NCBI RefSeq assembly: GCF_001590835.1
Contig: NZ_LTAQ01000018.1
Location: 1-48,905, forward strand
Reading direction: 5' to 3'
DNA length: 48,905 nt
Source of the DNA: Bacillus gaemokensis
Lineage (GTDB): Bacteria > Bacillota > Bacilli > Bacillales > Bacillaceae_G
Each line of letters starts with the position of its first letter. Position 1 is the stretch's first letter. Shown here piece after piece: positions 1-13,506 of this stretch. Position numbers and translations under genes: made by a program. Under the pieces are notes generated by a model. It was not told where the DNA came from. It did no database searches and saw only the letters and a program-made list of their open reading frames with translations.

Positions 1-47
1 GATGGTAGTTGGGACCTTGTCCCTGTGAGAGTAGGACGTCGCCAAGC
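1..47 (+). rRNA. 5S ribosomal RNA, 3' end (partial)
   Basis: The first 47 bases match the 3' part of a Bacillus 5S rRNA, including the conserved GAGAGTAGGACG block and the closing GCCAAGC. The 5' part lies outside the window. It marks the end of an rRNA operon that reads in the same direction as the following genes. A strong terminator follows within 10 bases. Confidence 0.9.
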
Positions 48-53
48 AATCTA

Positions 54-86
54 AGCACGAGTCAATGGACTCGTGCTTTTTTTGTA
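54..86 (+). terminator. Intrinsic terminator of the upstream rRNA operon
   Basis: A perfect 10-bp stem (AGCACGAGTC, 54-63, with GACTCGTGCT, 68-77) closes a 4-base loop and runs into a T tract. It sits directly behind the 5S rRNA. Confidence 0.92.
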
Positions 87-313
87 TATATTTTTATTTT
101 AGGTAAGATGAAAAATCTTGAGTTGAAAGTTTCATTTCATTATATAAGTGACAAACACATTGCCCAAAGAAGATTCATATCATACATATATAACGCAACG
201 ATGTATATTTTTCTGTAAAATGTTAATGAATAGAAGTATGAAATATTTTAATGTAAATAGAGAGAGAATATCCTAAATCATTTTATTTTGAAGGAAAGGA
301 TGGGGATAAAGCT

Positions 314-493
314 ATGAAAGTAAAGGATGAAATCTGTATTGTATGTGAAAATAGAAGAGATGATGGAATACATGTACAGACTAGTTTTATATGCGATGAG
401 TGTGAAAGGGATATGGTGAGAACAGAGACCAATGACCCTAAATATATATATTACTTACAACAATTGCGAAAGATACAAATATCATATTCATAA
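314..493 (+). CDS. csfB: Anti-sigma-G factor Gin (CsfB), 59 aa
   Basis: This small zinc-binding protein of the B. subtilis Gin/CsfB family holds sigma-G (and sigma-E in the forespore) inactive during early sporulation. Two CxxC pairs are visible, C8/C11 and C27/C30, followed by a charged tail ending near IQISYS. The length is close to the 64 aa of the B. subtilis protein. The gene lies, as in B. subtilis, just behind an rRNA operon. The start is the ATG at 314 with a G-rich ribosome site (GGGG, 302-305) before it. Sigma-F control is known for the family, but I could not place a convincing sigma-F promoter in the 230 bases upstream. xpaC and yaaN, which follow csfB in B. subtilis, are absent. 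Confidence 0.88.
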   Translation: MKVKDEICIVCENRRDDGIHVQTSFICDECERDMVRTETNDPKYIYYLQQLRKIQISYS

Positions 494-520
494 ATAGGCG
501 TATATGCCTATTATTTTTTT
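493..520 (+). terminator. Terminator of csfB
   Basis: A 7-bp stem (AATAGGC with GCCTATT) and a 6-base loop are followed by a run of T. It starts inside the csfB stop codon and makes csfB monocistronic. A TATAAT at 535-540 just behind it may serve the next gene, but no good -35 box is spaced for it. Confidence 0.8.
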
Positions 521-573
521 TGCTTTAATATCTGTATAATAGATAGAGAACGAAAAATAAGGAAGAGATAAGC

Positions 574-1992
574 ATGAATCAAAAAAAAATACCATTATAC
601 GAGGCTTTAATTCAGTTTAGAGAAAAAAAACCACTTTCTTTACATGTCCCAGGACATAAAAACGGCTTGAATTTCCCGGAAGAGGCTAGGGTAGGTTTTG
701 AAGATATACTTTCTATTGATGTAACAGAATTAACAGGTTTAGATGATTTACATAGTCCCTTTGAGTGTATAGATGAGGCACAAAAACTGTTAGCTCATGT
801 ATATAATGTGCAAAAGAGCTACTTTCTAATTAATGGGTCTACGGTTGGAAATTTAGCAATGATTTTATCGTGTTGTGGAGAAAAAGATACCGTTCTTGTA
901 CAGAGGAATTGTCATAAATCAATTATCAATGGTTTGAAGTTAGCGGGAGCGAATCCAGTCTTTTTAGATCCTTGGGTGGATGAGGCATATGGTGTACCGG
1001 TCGGAGTTCAACATAAGGTTATTAAAGAAGCGATTGAGCGTTATCCAGAAGCGAAAGCATTGATTTTAACGCATCCCAATTATTACGGTATGGGGGTCGA
1101 TTTAAAGGAAAGCATTACATTGGCACATGAACATGAGATTGCTGTTTTAGTGGATGAGGCACATGGAGCACATTTTTGTATAGGAGAACCTTTTCCCAAG
1201 TCTGCATTAACATATGGTGCTGATATTGTTGTACATTCAGCACATAAAACATTACCGGCTATGACTATGGGATCTTATTTACATATAAATAGTAATTTAA
1301 TTCATGAAGAAAAAGTTTCTTCCTATTTAAATATGTTACAATCTAGCAGTCCATCTTATCCTATCATGGCCTCGCTGGATGTAGCTCGTTTTGCATTAGC
1401 GAATATGAAAGAAAAGGGTTGTCATAAAACTATGGAGTTTGTGCGGAAGTTTAGAGAGGAATTACAGTGTATTCCGCAACTTGCTGTTTTACAGTATCCT
1501 ATGCAGGATGAATTGAAAGTTACAGTACAAACACGCTGTCAGCTATCGGGGTATGAATTACAATCCATATTCGAGGAAGTAGGTATATATGCAGAAATGG
1601 CAGATCCATATAATGTTCTGTTTATCTTACCATTACAAGTAAATGAGCAGTATATCCAGGCGGTACAGGTGATACGATTAGCATTACATAATTACAAGGT
1701 AACAGACAAGATACCATCTATTCGGTATACTTATAATGGGAGATTTTCTTCCTTACCATTTACGTATAAACAATTAGAAAAGTATGAGAAAAAGATGATA
1801 CCCGTGCAAGAAGCTGTTGGTATGATCGCGGCGGATATGGTTATTCCATATCCACCAGGAATTCCATTACTTATGTATGGAGAGAAGATTACTGCAGAGC
1901 ATATTAAACAAATTTCTTATTTAGAAGAAACGGGAGCTCGTTTGCAAGGAAATAAAAAATATATGAATGTATATGATATAGAGAGAAAGTAG
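574..1992 (+). CDS. yaaO: PLP-dependent Orn/Lys/Arg decarboxylase-family protein (YaaO-like), 472 aa
   Basis: This is a fold-type I pyridoxal-phosphate enzyme of the bacterial ornithine/lysine/arginine decarboxylase family. The PLP-binding motif HSAHK is visible with the Schiff-base lysine at K225, preceded by DEAHGAH around residue 197. An N-terminal PGHKNG block near residue 26 is typical of the family, and the C-terminal third is the small decarboxylase domain. The B. subtilis neighbour YaaO has the same place and a similar size, but its natural substrate is not settled, so I do not name one. The start ATG has AGGAAG 8 bases upstream. The stop lies 8 bases before tmk, so the two are probably co-transcribed. 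Confidence 0.85.
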   Translation: MNQKKIPLYEALIQFREKKPLSLHVPGHKNGLNFPEEARVGFEDILSIDVTELTGLDDLHSPFECIDEAQKLLAHVYNVQKSYFLINGSTVGNLAMILSCCGEKDTVLVQRNCHKSIINGLKLAGANPVFLDPWVDEAYGVPVGVQHKVIKEAIERYPEAKALILTHPNYYGMGVDLKESITLAHEHEIAVLVDEAHGAHFCIGEPFPKSALTYGADIVVHSAHKTLPAMTMGSYLHINSNLIHEEKVSSYLNMLQSSSPSYPIMASLDVARFALANMKEKGCHKTMEFVRKFREELQCIPQLAVLQYPMQDELKVTVQTRCQLSGYELQSIFEEVGIYAEMADPYNVLFILPLQVNEQYIQAVQVIRLALHNYKVTDKIPSIRYTYNGRFSSLPFTYKQLEKYEKKMIPVQEAVGMIAADMVIPYPPGIPLLMYGEKITAEHIKQISYLEETGARLQGNKKYMNVYDIERK

Positions 1993-2000
1993 GTTTTTGG

Positions 2001-2627
2001 ATGAAAGGATTATTTGTAACAATTGAGGGACCAGAAGGTTCAGGAAAGTCGACATTAATTACAAAGTTATTACCATACTTTGAGAAGAGAGAGCAAAAGG
2101 TAATTGCTACAAGGGAGCCAGGTGGTATTGCAATTTCAGAAGAGATTCGAACCATTTTACATAAACAAGAATATACGATGATGGAAGCACGTACGGAAGC
2201 TCTATTATATGCTGCAGCACGTAGACAGCATTTAGTAGAAATGGTTATGCCGGCATTGAAAGAGGAGCATCTTGTATTATGCGATCGCTTTATTGATAGT
2301 TCTCTTGCTTATCAAGGATATGCAAGGGGATTAGGTATTGATAAGGTATTTGAAATTAATCGCTTTGCGACGGAAGATTGTATGCCTGGCTTGACGATTT
2401 ATTTAGATATTAAACCAGAAGTGGGATTAGCACGCATTGAGAAGGATGCTGGCCGTGAAGTAAATCGTTTAGATATGGAGAGTATTACATTCCACAAGCG
2501 TGTACGTGAGGGGTATTTACAGGTTGTGGAACGTTTCTCGGATCGTATAGCTGTTGTGAATGCTGATCAACCAATGGAAAAGATTATGGAAGAAGTCATT
2601 CAGCTTATAGAAAATAAATTGTTATAA
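2001..2627 (+). CDS. tmk: Thymidylate kinase
   Basis: The enzyme phosphorylates dTMP to dTDP with ATP, an essential cytoplasmic step of dTTP synthesis. The P-loop GPEGSGKST spans residues 10-18, and the nucleotide-binding DRF motif is at 95-97 followed by [11 protein letters not shown]. The length of 208 aa is normal. In B. subtilis yaaQ (darA, a c-di-AMP receptor) and yaaR separate tmk from holB; here holB starts 35 bases downstream, so both are missing from this site. Confidence 0.96.
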   Translation: MKGLFVTIEGPEGSGKSTLITKLLPYFEKREQKVIATREPGGIAISEEIRTILHKQEYTMMEARTEALLYAAARRQHLVEMVMPALKEEHLVLCDRFIDSSLAYQGYARGLGIDKVFEINRFATEDCMPGLTIYLDIKPEVGLARIEKDAGREVNRLDMESITFHKRVREGYLQVVERFSDRIAVVNADQPMEKIMEEVIQLIENKLL

Positions 2628-2662
2628 TAGAAGGAAAGTATAAAACAAGTGAGGTATGCATT

Positions 2663-3642
2663 ATGACGAAGACGTGGGAGCAGCTCTCTGCTATACAACC
2701 CATTGGTGTAAAGATGTTAATGAATAGTATTGCAAAAGGGCGTATATCCCATGCTTATTTGTTAGAAGGGGCGAAAGGAACGGGAAAATTTGAAACGGCA
2801 ATTCAAATGGCAAAAAGTTTTTTATGTTTGCAACGGATCGGTGTAGAGCCTTGTCATACGTGTACAAATTGTCGCCGAATTGACTCAGGTAATTATCCTA
2901 ATTTACATATTTTAAAACCAGATGGATTATCAATCAAAAAACAACAAATTCATGATTTACAAGAAGAGTTTTCAAAAACAGGTTTAGAGGCCAATAAAAA
3001 GGTGTATATTATTGAGCACGCAGATCGTATGACAGCAAATGCTGCCAATACCTTATTGAAATTTTTAGAAGAACCAAGTGGTAACACAACAGCGATTTTA
3101 CTTACTCAACAAAGCCATCAGATTTTAAATACTATTTTATCACGTTGTCAAGTTGTTACATTTAGACCACTTTCTACTGAATCTTTAATTGAGAGGTTGC
3201 AGGTTGAGGGAGTTACCGTTTCTTTATCCACTCTTGCTGCGCAAATTACAAATAGTTTTGAAGAAGCTTTATTACTATGCAATGATGAATGGTTTGCACA
3301 AGCACGAGCTTTAGTGATAAAATTATGTGAAGCGCTCGAAAAAGATAAAGCTGCCCTTTTTTTTGTACAAGAAAAATGGGGAAAGCACTTTGGAGAGAAG
3401 GAACAATTACAACAAGGTTTAGATATGTTACTCCTTATTTATAAGGATTTATTATATGTTCAATTAGGAGAAGAAGATCGTCTTGTTTTTCAAGATCAGA
3501 AGGAAATATTCCAATCTTTCTCCTATGCTCAGAAGCGCATTGTATCAGCTCTTTTTAATATATTAGAAGCAAAAAATAGAATCAACGCTAATGTAAATGC
3601 GCAGCTTGTGTTCGAACAGTTAGTGTTGCGGTTGCAGGAGGG

Positions 3643-3646
<4 letters not shown>
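2663..3646 (+). CDS. holB: DNA polymerase III delta-prime subunit
   Basis: This is a subunit of the clamp-loader complex that places the beta clamp on primed DNA. The sequence shows an AAA+ fold with a P-loop-like GAKGTGK at residues 36-42, a zinc-binding cluster C55/C64/C67/C70, the DNA polymerase III motif LLKFLEEP near 131-138 and the SRC motif at 160-162. The length of 327 aa fits the family. The start ATG is preceded by GTGAGGT. The stop overlaps the ATG of ricT by four bases (ATGA), which implies translational coupling. Confidence 0.93.
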
Positions 3647-4844
<1,198 letters not shown>

Positions 4845-4882
4845 AATTACCTTTCCAATATATTTGGAAAGGTAATTTTTTA
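4845..4882 (+). terminator. Terminator behind yabA
   Basis: A perfect 14-bp stem (4845-4858 with 4864-4877) is followed by a T run. It begins on the base after the yabA stop. Confidence 0.92.
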
Positions 4883-4975
4883 TACATGAGAGTAAAGATA
4901 ATAGAAAATAGATCTTAATTTTACGTTAATAGAGAATAAAATAGGGTAGGTTAATTGTAAGAAAGGAAGCAGTAT

Positions 4976-5716
4976 ATGAACTTATATGAAGATGAGCGTT
5001 TAGATTATTTACTAGCAGAACAAATGAAAATCATTCAAAGTCCATCCGTATTTAATTTTTCCTTAGACGCAGTTTTACTTGCGAATTTTGCTTGGATTCC
5101 GATTCAAAAAGGGAACTTACTTGATTTGTGCACTGGAAATGCTGTTATTCCGCTTTTATTAAGCGCGAGAACAAAAGGGAATATTACCGGTGTAGAAATC
5201 CAAGAGCGCTTGTATGATATGGGGATTAGGAGTATCCAATATAACAAACTAGAAGAACGAATTCATTTAATTCATGGGGATTTGAAGGATATGCCAGAGG
5301 TACTTGGGCGTCATCAATATGACGTTGTGACATGTAATCCACCTTATTTTCAAACACCAAAGACATCTGAGAAAAATATAAATGAACATTTAGCTATAGC
5401 TCGTCATGAAATTATGTGTACACTGGAAGATGTTGTACATGCTAGTAGCCAACTTGTGAAACAAGGTGGTAAGGTGGCATTTGTCCATCGTCCAGGCCGG
5501 TTCCTTGATATTGTAACGTTAATGAGAAAATATAAGATTGAACCTAAACGTGTACAATTTGTGTATCCTAAGGCTGGTAAAGAAGCAAATACATTGTTAA
5601 TTGAAGGGATTAAAGATGGAAATGCAGATTTAAAAATTTTACCACCCCTTTTTGTATATGAAGAAAATAATGAGTATACAAAGGAGCTTCGTTCAATCTT
5701 ATATGGAAAAGAATAA
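4976..5716 (+). CDS. yabB: tRNA1(Val) A37 N6-methyltransferase family protein (YabB/TrmN6)
   Basis: This is an S-adenosylmethionine-dependent adenine-N6 methyltransferase, by family the one that modifies A37 of tRNA-Val. The SAM-binding motif [13 protein letters not shown] is at residues 48-60 and the catalytic NPPY at 121-124. The length is 246 aa. The ribosome site GAAAGGAAG precedes the ATG. Its end overlaps yazA by 14 bases, so translation of the two is probably linked. Confidence 0.88.
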   Translation: MNLYEDERLDYLLAEQMKIIQSPSVFNFSLDAVLLANFAWIPIQKGNLLDLCTGNAVIPLLLSARTKGNITGVEIQERLYDMGIRSIQYNKLEERIHLIHGDLKDMPEVLGRHQYDVVTCNPPYFQTPKTSEKNINEHLAIARHEIMCTLEDVVHASSQLVKQGGKVAFVHRPGRFLDIVTLMRKYKIEPKRVQFVYPKAGKEANTLLIEGIKDGNADLKILPPLFVYEENNEYTKELRSILYGKE

Positions 5717-5993
5717 ACATTATTTTTATGTTGTGGAGTGCTCAGATAGAAGTTATTATGCGGGATATACAAATCATATAGAGAAAAGGATCCAGACTCA
5801 TAATAATGGGAAGGGAGCTCGGTATACACGTGCTAGGCTCCCAGTCGTTTTGAAATACCTAGAAGTTCATGAGGATAAACGAACAGCTATGCAAGCTGAA
5901 TATCACTTTAAACAGTTAAAGCGAAAAGAAAAAGAAGAATATATGCAAAAAGGAGAACGTTATGTGGCAGCAAAAAAGCTTTCAACAAAATGA
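5703..5993 (+). CDS. yazA: GIY-YIG nuclease-domain protein YazA
   Basis: This is a small protein of the UPF0213/YazA branch of the GIY-YIG nuclease superfamily, with unknown cellular role. The degenerate GIY...YIG signature appears as FYVVEC followed by YAGYT, then the conserved arginine of KRIQTHN and the glutamate in MQAEYHFK. I chose the ATG at 5703 because it gives a start ([11 protein letters not shown]) that aligns with B. subtilis YazA; AAAGGAG lies about 15 bases upstream, which is rather far. The 96-aa product overlaps yabB by 14 and rsmI by 32 bases. Confidence 0.85.
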   Translation: MEKNKHYFYVVECSDRSYYAGYTNHIEKRIQTHNNGKGARYTRARLPVVLKYLEVHEDKRTAMQAEYHFKQLKRKEKEEYMQKGERYVAAKKLSTK

Positions 5994-6837
5994 AAAGGGA
6001 GTCCTATATTTAGTTCCGACCCCAATTGGTAATTTAGAAGATATGACGTTTCGCTCAATTCGAATTTTGAAAGAAGCGGATGTCATTGCTGCTGAAGATA
6101 CGCGGCAGACGAAAAAGCTTTGTAACTATTTCGAAATCGAAACGCCTGTTATGAGTTATCATGAACATAATAAAGAAGTAAGTGGGCGAAAGATCTTAGA
6201 GAAGTTAGAAGATGGGAAAAACGTAGCTCTTGTAAGTGATGCAGGAATGCCGTGTATTTCTGATCCTGGTTACGATATTGTTGTAGAAGCTGTAGCAGCA
6301 CAATATCATGTTATCCCGCTCCCAGGGGCAAATGCTGCACTTACAGCGTTAATTGCTTCAGGATTAGAAACGAGACATTTTTATTTCTATGGTTTTTTAC
6401 AAAGGAACAAGAAGGAACGTAAAGCTGAATTAGAAAAATTACGCTATGTCCCAACTACGATGATGTTTTATGAAGCACCACATCGTTTAGATGATACATT
6501 AATTTCTATGAAAGAAGTACTTGGTAATAGGGAGATTGTATTGTGCCGAGAACTAACGAAAAAATTTGAAGAGTTTATTCGCGGTTCAGTAGAAGAAGCG
6601 ATTGAATGGACAAAACAAAATGAAGTTCGTGGTGAATTTTGTATTTTAGTAGCAGGATCAAAAGAAGAAGCTCCGTCTGAGGAGCAGTGGTGGGAATCTA
6701 TATCGGTGTATGAACATATAGAACATTACATAAATGAAAAAGGGATGTCATCAAAGGATGCAATTAAAATAGTTGCAAAAGATCGTAATTTATCGAAACG
6801 AGATGTCTATCAAACCTATCATGTTGATAAAAAATAA
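5962..6837 (+). CDS. rsmI: 16S rRNA C1402 2'-O-methyltransferase
   Basis: RsmI methylates the ribose of C1402 in the decoding centre of 16S rRNA. It belongs to the tetrapyrrole-methylase (SAM) fold. Visible signatures are PTPIGNLEDMT around residues 19-29, AAEDTR at 43-48 and SDAGMP at 92-97. The length is 291 aa. AAAGGAG lies 8 bases before the ATG, inside the end of yazA, and supports this start despite the overlap. A hairpin shared with abrB ends the unit. Confidence 0.94.
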   Translation: MWQQKSFQQNEKGVLYLVPTPIGNLEDMTFRSIRILKEADVIAAEDTRQTKKLCNYFEIETPVMSYHEHNKEVSGRKILEKLEDGKNVALVSDAGMPCISDPGYDIVVEAVAAQYHVIPLPGANAALTALIASGLETRHFYFYGFLQRNKKERKAELEKLRYVPTTMMFYEAPHRLDDTLISMKEVLGNREIVLCRELTKKFEEFIRGSVEEAIEWTKQNEVRGEFCILVAGSKEEAPSEEQWWESISVYEHIEHYINEKGMSSKDAIKIVAKDRNLSKRDVYQTYHVDKK

Positions 6838-6860
6838 ACTTCTCATAATTGAGAAGTTTA
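6836..6860. terminator. Bidirectional terminator between rsmI and abrB
   Basis: A 10-bp stem (AAACTTCTCA with TGAGAAGTTT) has A/T-rich tracts on both sides, so it can stop convergent transcription of rsmI (+) and abrB (-). It overlaps the last codons of both genes. Confidence 0.8.
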
Positions 6861-7142
6861 TTTTACTGCTTGGATATATTGTTGAAGTTCGCTTAAAACT
6901 TGTTCAGCGCCCTCTTTGCTTAAAATAATTTTGCCTGCAGCTAAAGAAAGATTACCATCAGATACTTCACCAGTTACTTGGCAAGTCATATTTGGCTTAT
7001 ATTTCTTTAGGATGATTTTTTCGTCATCAACATAAATTTCAAGAGCATCCTTTTCAGCAATACCTAATGTACGGCGTAATTCAATCGGAATTACCACACG
7101 ACCTAATTCATCAACTTTACGAACGATACCAGTAGATTTCAT
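6858..7142 (-). CDS. abrB: Transition-state regulator AbrB
   Basis: AbrB is a DNA-binding repressor of post-exponential genes such as spoVG, sporulation and biofilm genes. The N-terminal swapped-hairpin domain (KSTGIVRKVDELGRVVIPIE, then LRRTLGI) is nearly textbook, and the whole protein is 94 aa as expected. It is the only protein gene on the minus strand. A strong ribosome site, GAGGAGG, precedes the ATG. Upstream are a sigma-A promoter and two tandem Spo0A boxes, so repression by phosphorylated Spo0A is expected as in B. subtilis. The second AbrB-type protein of the window is SpoVT at 24.4 kb. Confidence 0.97.
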   Translation of the reverse strand: MKSTGIVRKVDELGRVVIPIELRRTLGIAEKDALEIYVDDEKIILKKYKPNMTCQVTGEVSDGNLSLAAGKIILSKEGAEQVLSELQQYIQAVK

Positions 7143-7189
7143 ATTCGTTTCCTCCTCATATTCTGTAAGTCTTCGAGTCTATATTTTGA

Positions 7190-7206
7190 TTCGTCATTTT
7201 TCGACA
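7190..7206 (-). promoter_or_regulatory. Tandem Spo0A boxes in the abrB control region
   Basis: On the minus strand TGTCGAA (7206-7200) is followed exactly 10 bp later by TGACGAA (7196-7190); both fit the 0A-box TGNCGAA. They lie just downstream of the predicted start point, the same arrangement as the repressing boxes of B. subtilis abrB. Confidence 0.9.
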
Positions 7207-7223
7207 AAATACCCTATGAACAT

Positions 7224-7252
7224 ATGATACCAATCATTTACATTTCCGTCAA
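7224..7252 (-). promoter_or_regulatory. Sigma-A promoter of abrB
   Basis: On the minus strand TTGACG (7252-7247) and TATCAT (7229-7224) are 17 bp apart. The predicted start is near 7217, about 75 bases before the ATG, with the 0A boxes at roughly +11 to +28. Confidence 0.8.
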
Positions 7253-7470
7253 TTCTTAAATTCTATATTTTATAAAAGATTTATAGATTTTTATACTTCT
7301 TATATATAATAGAAAAGGGGAGAGTTACACAAGTGTTTTACTGTATTTTAAAAATTTATCAATATTTCAGACAAATGATTGTATATTTTTTTTGAATATG
7401 AGTAATAGATGATAAAGATATCGAGCATTAATTCGTTTTTATGGGTCAGTTTTTGATATACTGTTTATAA

Positions 7471-9486
<2,016 letters not shown>

Positions 9487-9499
9487 TTATGACAAAATA

Positions 9500-9540
9500 A
9501 AAGATGTTTCACGTGTAACATTCGTGGAGCATCTTTTTCT
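9500..9540 (+). terminator. Terminator behind metG
   Basis: The stem AAAGATG/CATCTTT (9500-9506, 9530-9536) encloses a second short stem around CACG/CGTG, and a T run follows. Confidence 0.75.
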
Positions 9541-9623
9541 TATTAGACAACTTTCTTGATTTTCCTTTTTTGTATTAAACTTGTAATTTTGTTATCGTTA
9601 CGTTGTTAGTAAAGTGATTTTTA

Positions 9624-9629
9624 TATAAT
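9624..9629 (+). promoter_or_regulatory. Possible -10 box before tatD
   Basis: TATAAT stands 34 bases before the tatD ATG. The best -35 candidates are weak: TTGTTA at a short 15-bp spacing or CGTTGT at 17 bp. The assignment is tentative. Confidence 0.4.
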
Positions 9630-9657
9630 TCATTTCAAATAAAAGGAGTTATTTACC

Positions 9658-10425
9658 ATGTTGTTTGATACACATTCACATTTAAATGCAGAGCAGTTTG
9701 AAGAAGATTTACAGGAAGTTATTGCAAGAATGAAAGAAGTCGGGGTTTCATACACAGTTGTTGTTGGTTTTGATGAAGTGACAATCAACAAAGCAATTGA
9801 GCTCGCGGAAACATATGATTTTATTTATGCAGCAGTTGGCTGGCATCCGGTTGATGCAATTGATATGACAGATGAACATTTAATTTGGTTAGAGGAGTTA
9901 GCTACTCATCCAAAGGTAGTAGCCCTTGGTGAAATGGGGTTAGATTATCATTGGGACAAGTCTCCAAAGGAAATACAGAAAGAAGTCTTTCGTAAACAAA
10001 TTCAGCTAGCAAAGAAAGTGAAGCTACCTATTATTATACATAATCGTGATGCAACGCAGGATATTGTAGATATTTTAGAAGAAGAAAATGCAGCTGAAGT
10101 AGGCGGTATTATGCATTGTTTTAGTGGTAGTGTAGAAGTAGCAAAGCAATGTATTGATATGAATTTTTTAATCTCATTAGGAGGACCAGTAACTTTCAAA
10201 AATGCGAAGAAGCCAAAGGAAGTTGCTATGGAAATCCCTATGGAAAAGTTGTTGATAGAAACCGATTGCCCATACTTAACACCGCATCCATTTCGTGGTA
10301 AACGAAATGAACCAAGCTATGTTAAGCTTGTAGCAGAAGAAATCGCAAATTTAAAAGGAATCTCATACGAAGAAGTTGCGCAGGCAACAACAGAAAATGC
10401 AAAAGCTTTATTTGGTGTTGAATAG
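9658..10425 (+). CDS. yabD: TatD-family metal-dependent DNase (YabD)
   Basis: This is a metal-dependent TIM-barrel hydrolase of the TatD nuclease family. The metal ligands are visible: H6 and H8 in DTHSHL, E92 in GEMGLDYHW, H128 in IIIHNRDA, H153 in MHCFSGS and D203 in ETDCPYL. The length of 255 aa is typical. An AAAAGGAG ribosome site lies before the ATG. It stands alone between two terminators. yabE, which follows in B. subtilis, is missing. Confidence 0.93.
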   Translation: MLFDTHSHLNAEQFEEDLQEVIARMKEVGVSYTVVVGFDEVTINKAIELAETYDFIYAAVGWHPVDAIDMTDEHLIWLEELATHPKVVALGEMGLDYHWDKSPKEIQKEVFRKQIQLAKKVKLPIIIHNRDATQDIVDILEEENAAEVGGIMHCFSGSVEVAKQCIDMNFLISLGGPVTFKNAKKPKEVAMEIPMEKLLIETDCPYLTPHPFRGKRNEPSYVKLVAEEIANLKGISYEEVAQATTENAKALFGVE

Positions 10426-10457
10426 AAAAAGAATGGGGAAATCAATTCTTTTTCTTT
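10424..10457 (+). terminator. Terminator behind yabD
   Basis: An 11-bp stem (AGAAAAAGAAT with ATTCTTTTTCT) closes a 10-base loop. It starts in the yabD stop codon and ends in a T-rich tract. Confidence 0.8.
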
Positions 10458-10476
10458 ATACTTTGTCTTATCATTA

Positions 10477-10656
10477 GTGTCCGATAAAAATAGCGAAAGA
10501 GATGTACAAGGTAATTGGTGGGATGAAGTTGAGAGAAATGTGTTAATGAGGTTAAAAGCAAGTAAAAGTGTAGAAATAAAGGGGAAACGAATTGATTTGT
10601 TAATGCCACCCGCGGCACAGGTATACTCGTGGAGGCAGAAAACAAGTGAAGCTTAA
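10477..10656 (+). pseudogene. Small orphan reading frame or gene remnant between yabD and rnmV
   Basis: From a GTG at 10477 a 59-codon frame runs to TAA at 10654; the frame is already open from 10426. The product begins MSDKNSERDVQGNWWDEV and contains VEIKGKRIDLLMPPA. Its composition looks coding rather than random, with acidic and basic residues and three Trp. I see no Shine-Dalgarno site before the GTG, and the terminator of yabD ends 20 bases upstream, leaving no room for a promoter. It is therefore more likely the 3' remnant of a lost gene than an active gene. The place is that of yabE in B. subtilis; IKGKRIDL faintly recalls the end of 3D domains, but that link is weak. I do not recognise it otherwise. 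Confidence 0.4.
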
Positions 10657-10679
10657 AGTGTTACAATAAGAAGAGTAGG

Positions 10680-10706
10680 CAGAGGGTTTTTTCTCCTCTG
10701 TTTTTT
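10680..10706 (+). terminator. Terminator before rnmV
   Basis: The stem CAGAGG/CCTCTG (10680-10685, 10695-10700) is followed by six T. It ends the segment that carries the orphan frame. Confidence 0.8.
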
Positions 10707-10792
10707 AAATTGTAAGAATGGGAAAATAATAATGGAAAAGTATTTGTTTTTTTGTTTTACTAAGTAGAGACGAAAAGAGTGTGGAGGAAGGC

Positions 10793-12222
<1,430 letters not shown>

Positions 12223-12263
12223 CTTTAATCAGTGGAATTGCTCTACTCATGAATAGAAGGATA

Positions 12264-12295
12264 AAAGGACAACTCAATTAGAGTTGTCCTTTTTG
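12264..12295 (+). terminator. Terminator behind ksgA
   Basis: A perfect 10-bp stem (AGGACAACTC/GAGTTGTCCT) with a 5-base loop is followed by five T. Confidence 0.92.
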
Positions 12296-12296
12296 T

Positions 12297-12325
12297 CACC
12301 TTTTTCACCCTAAACTCATACGTTA
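12297..12325 (+). promoter_or_regulatory. Sigma-K promoter of yabG
   Basis: CACC (12297-12300) and CATACGTTA (12317-12325) fit the sigma-K consensus mACm and CATAnnnTA with a 16-bp spacer. The predicted start is about 45 bases before the yabG ATG. Sigma-K control of yabG is known in B. subtilis. Confidence 0.8.
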
Positions 12326-12375
12326 AGAACAGAACATGGTTAGTGAGATGGCCTAATGAGTTTGGAGGTAGAATA

Positions 12376-13239
12376 ATGGCTGTACATGTTGGAGATTTAG
12401 TGGAACGACAGTCTTATAACCGCGACATTCTTTTTCGCATTACGGAAATAAAGGATGAGATGGCAATATTATTTGGCGAAGAAGTTAGGCTTGTAGCAGA
12501 TGCACCGCTTGAAGATTTAATTATCATTGATCAACGAGAGTATAAAAAAAGAGCGAAGCGTGAAAAGGAGTCAATGGAGCGAACGTATCGTTTATTTCAA
12601 CAAGATTATGTATTGATGAAGCAACGTCATGAACATACTTCCACAGGTGGGTATACGAGTGAAGTCAATTATTTTCAAATGCCAGGGCGAGTTTTGCATA
12701 TAGATGGAGATCCATTATATTTACGAAAATGTTTAGATCTATATACGAAGATAGGTGTTCCTGTTCAAGGAGTTCATTGTAAGGAAACTGAAATGCATGA
12801 AAAGGTAGTAGATTTAATTGATCATTTCCGCCCAGATATTTTAGTGATAACAGGCCATGATGCATATACAAAATCGAAAGGGGTAATGGGGGATTTAGCA
12901 GCGTATCGTCATTCTAAACACTTTGTACAGGCTGTCCGAGAAGTAAGAAAAAAGTACCCTTCATTAGATCAGCTTGTTATTTTTGCTGGGGCATGTCAAT
13001 CACATTTTGAAGCGTTAATCCGAGCAGGTGCTAATTTTGCTAGTTCACCATCACGTATTAACATTCATGCCTTAGATCCAGTCTACGTAGTAGGGAAAAT
13101 TAGTTTTACTTCTTTTATGGAACGCGTAAATGTATGGGATGTTGTGCGCAATACCATCACTGGAGAAAAAGGTCTTGGTGGAATTGAAACACGTGGGATT
13201 TTACGAACTGGGTTGCCGTTTCAATATTATGAGGAGTAA
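12376..13239 (+). CDS. yabG: Sporulation-specific protease YabG
   Basis: YabG is a mother-cell protease that trims spore-coat proteins late in sporulation and helps their cross-linking. The protein is 287 aa, near the 290 aa of B. subtilis YabG. A basic linker (KKRAKREK, about residues 57-64) follows the N-terminal domain. The start ATG at 12376 has GGAGGT 7 bases upstream; an earlier in-frame GTG at 12343 lacks a site. A sigma-K promoter and its own terminator make it a single-gene unit. Confidence 0.93.
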   Translation: MAVHVGDLVERQSYNRDILFRITEIKDEMAILFGEEVRLVADAPLEDLIIIDQREYKKRAKREKESMERTYRLFQQDYVLMKQRHEHTSTGGYTSEVNYFQMPGRVLHIDGDPLYLRKCLDLYTKIGVPVQGVHCKETEMHEKVVDLIDHFRPDILVITGHDAYTKSKGVMGDLAAYRHSKHFVQAVREVRKKYPSLDQLVIFAGACQSHFEALIRAGANFASSPSRINIHALDPVYVVGKISFTSFMERVNVWDVVRNTITGEKGLGGIETRGILRTGLPFQYYEE

Positions 13240-13270
13240 GCAAGGTACATAGGTTACCTTGCTTTTTTTA
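13240..13270 (+). terminator. Terminator behind yabG
   Basis: An 8-bp stem (GCAAGGTA/TACCTTGC) with a 7-base loop is followed by seven T. Confidence 0.9.
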
Positions 13271-13506
13271 TGGAGAAAGGTTAAAGAATTATGTAGGTTA
13301 AATAAGGATTTGTTAGGGACGGGATAAAAAAGGATCAGAACGTACAGACTATATAATGATACTTTTACAATATAGTATTTCTTCTATCTATTCGAAAGCA
13401 TTAGGTTCTTGCAAATGTATTGTCTGTTACTTGCGGTCAATAATTGGGTAGATATATCGTGTATTTATATGTTCAATCTAAATTACAGCGAGGTGTAGCA
13501 AGGTAT

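Noticed and set aside
9-218. 69-aa open frame starting inside the 5S rRNA
   Set aside because: It overlaps the 5S rRNA and its terminator and resembles no protein.
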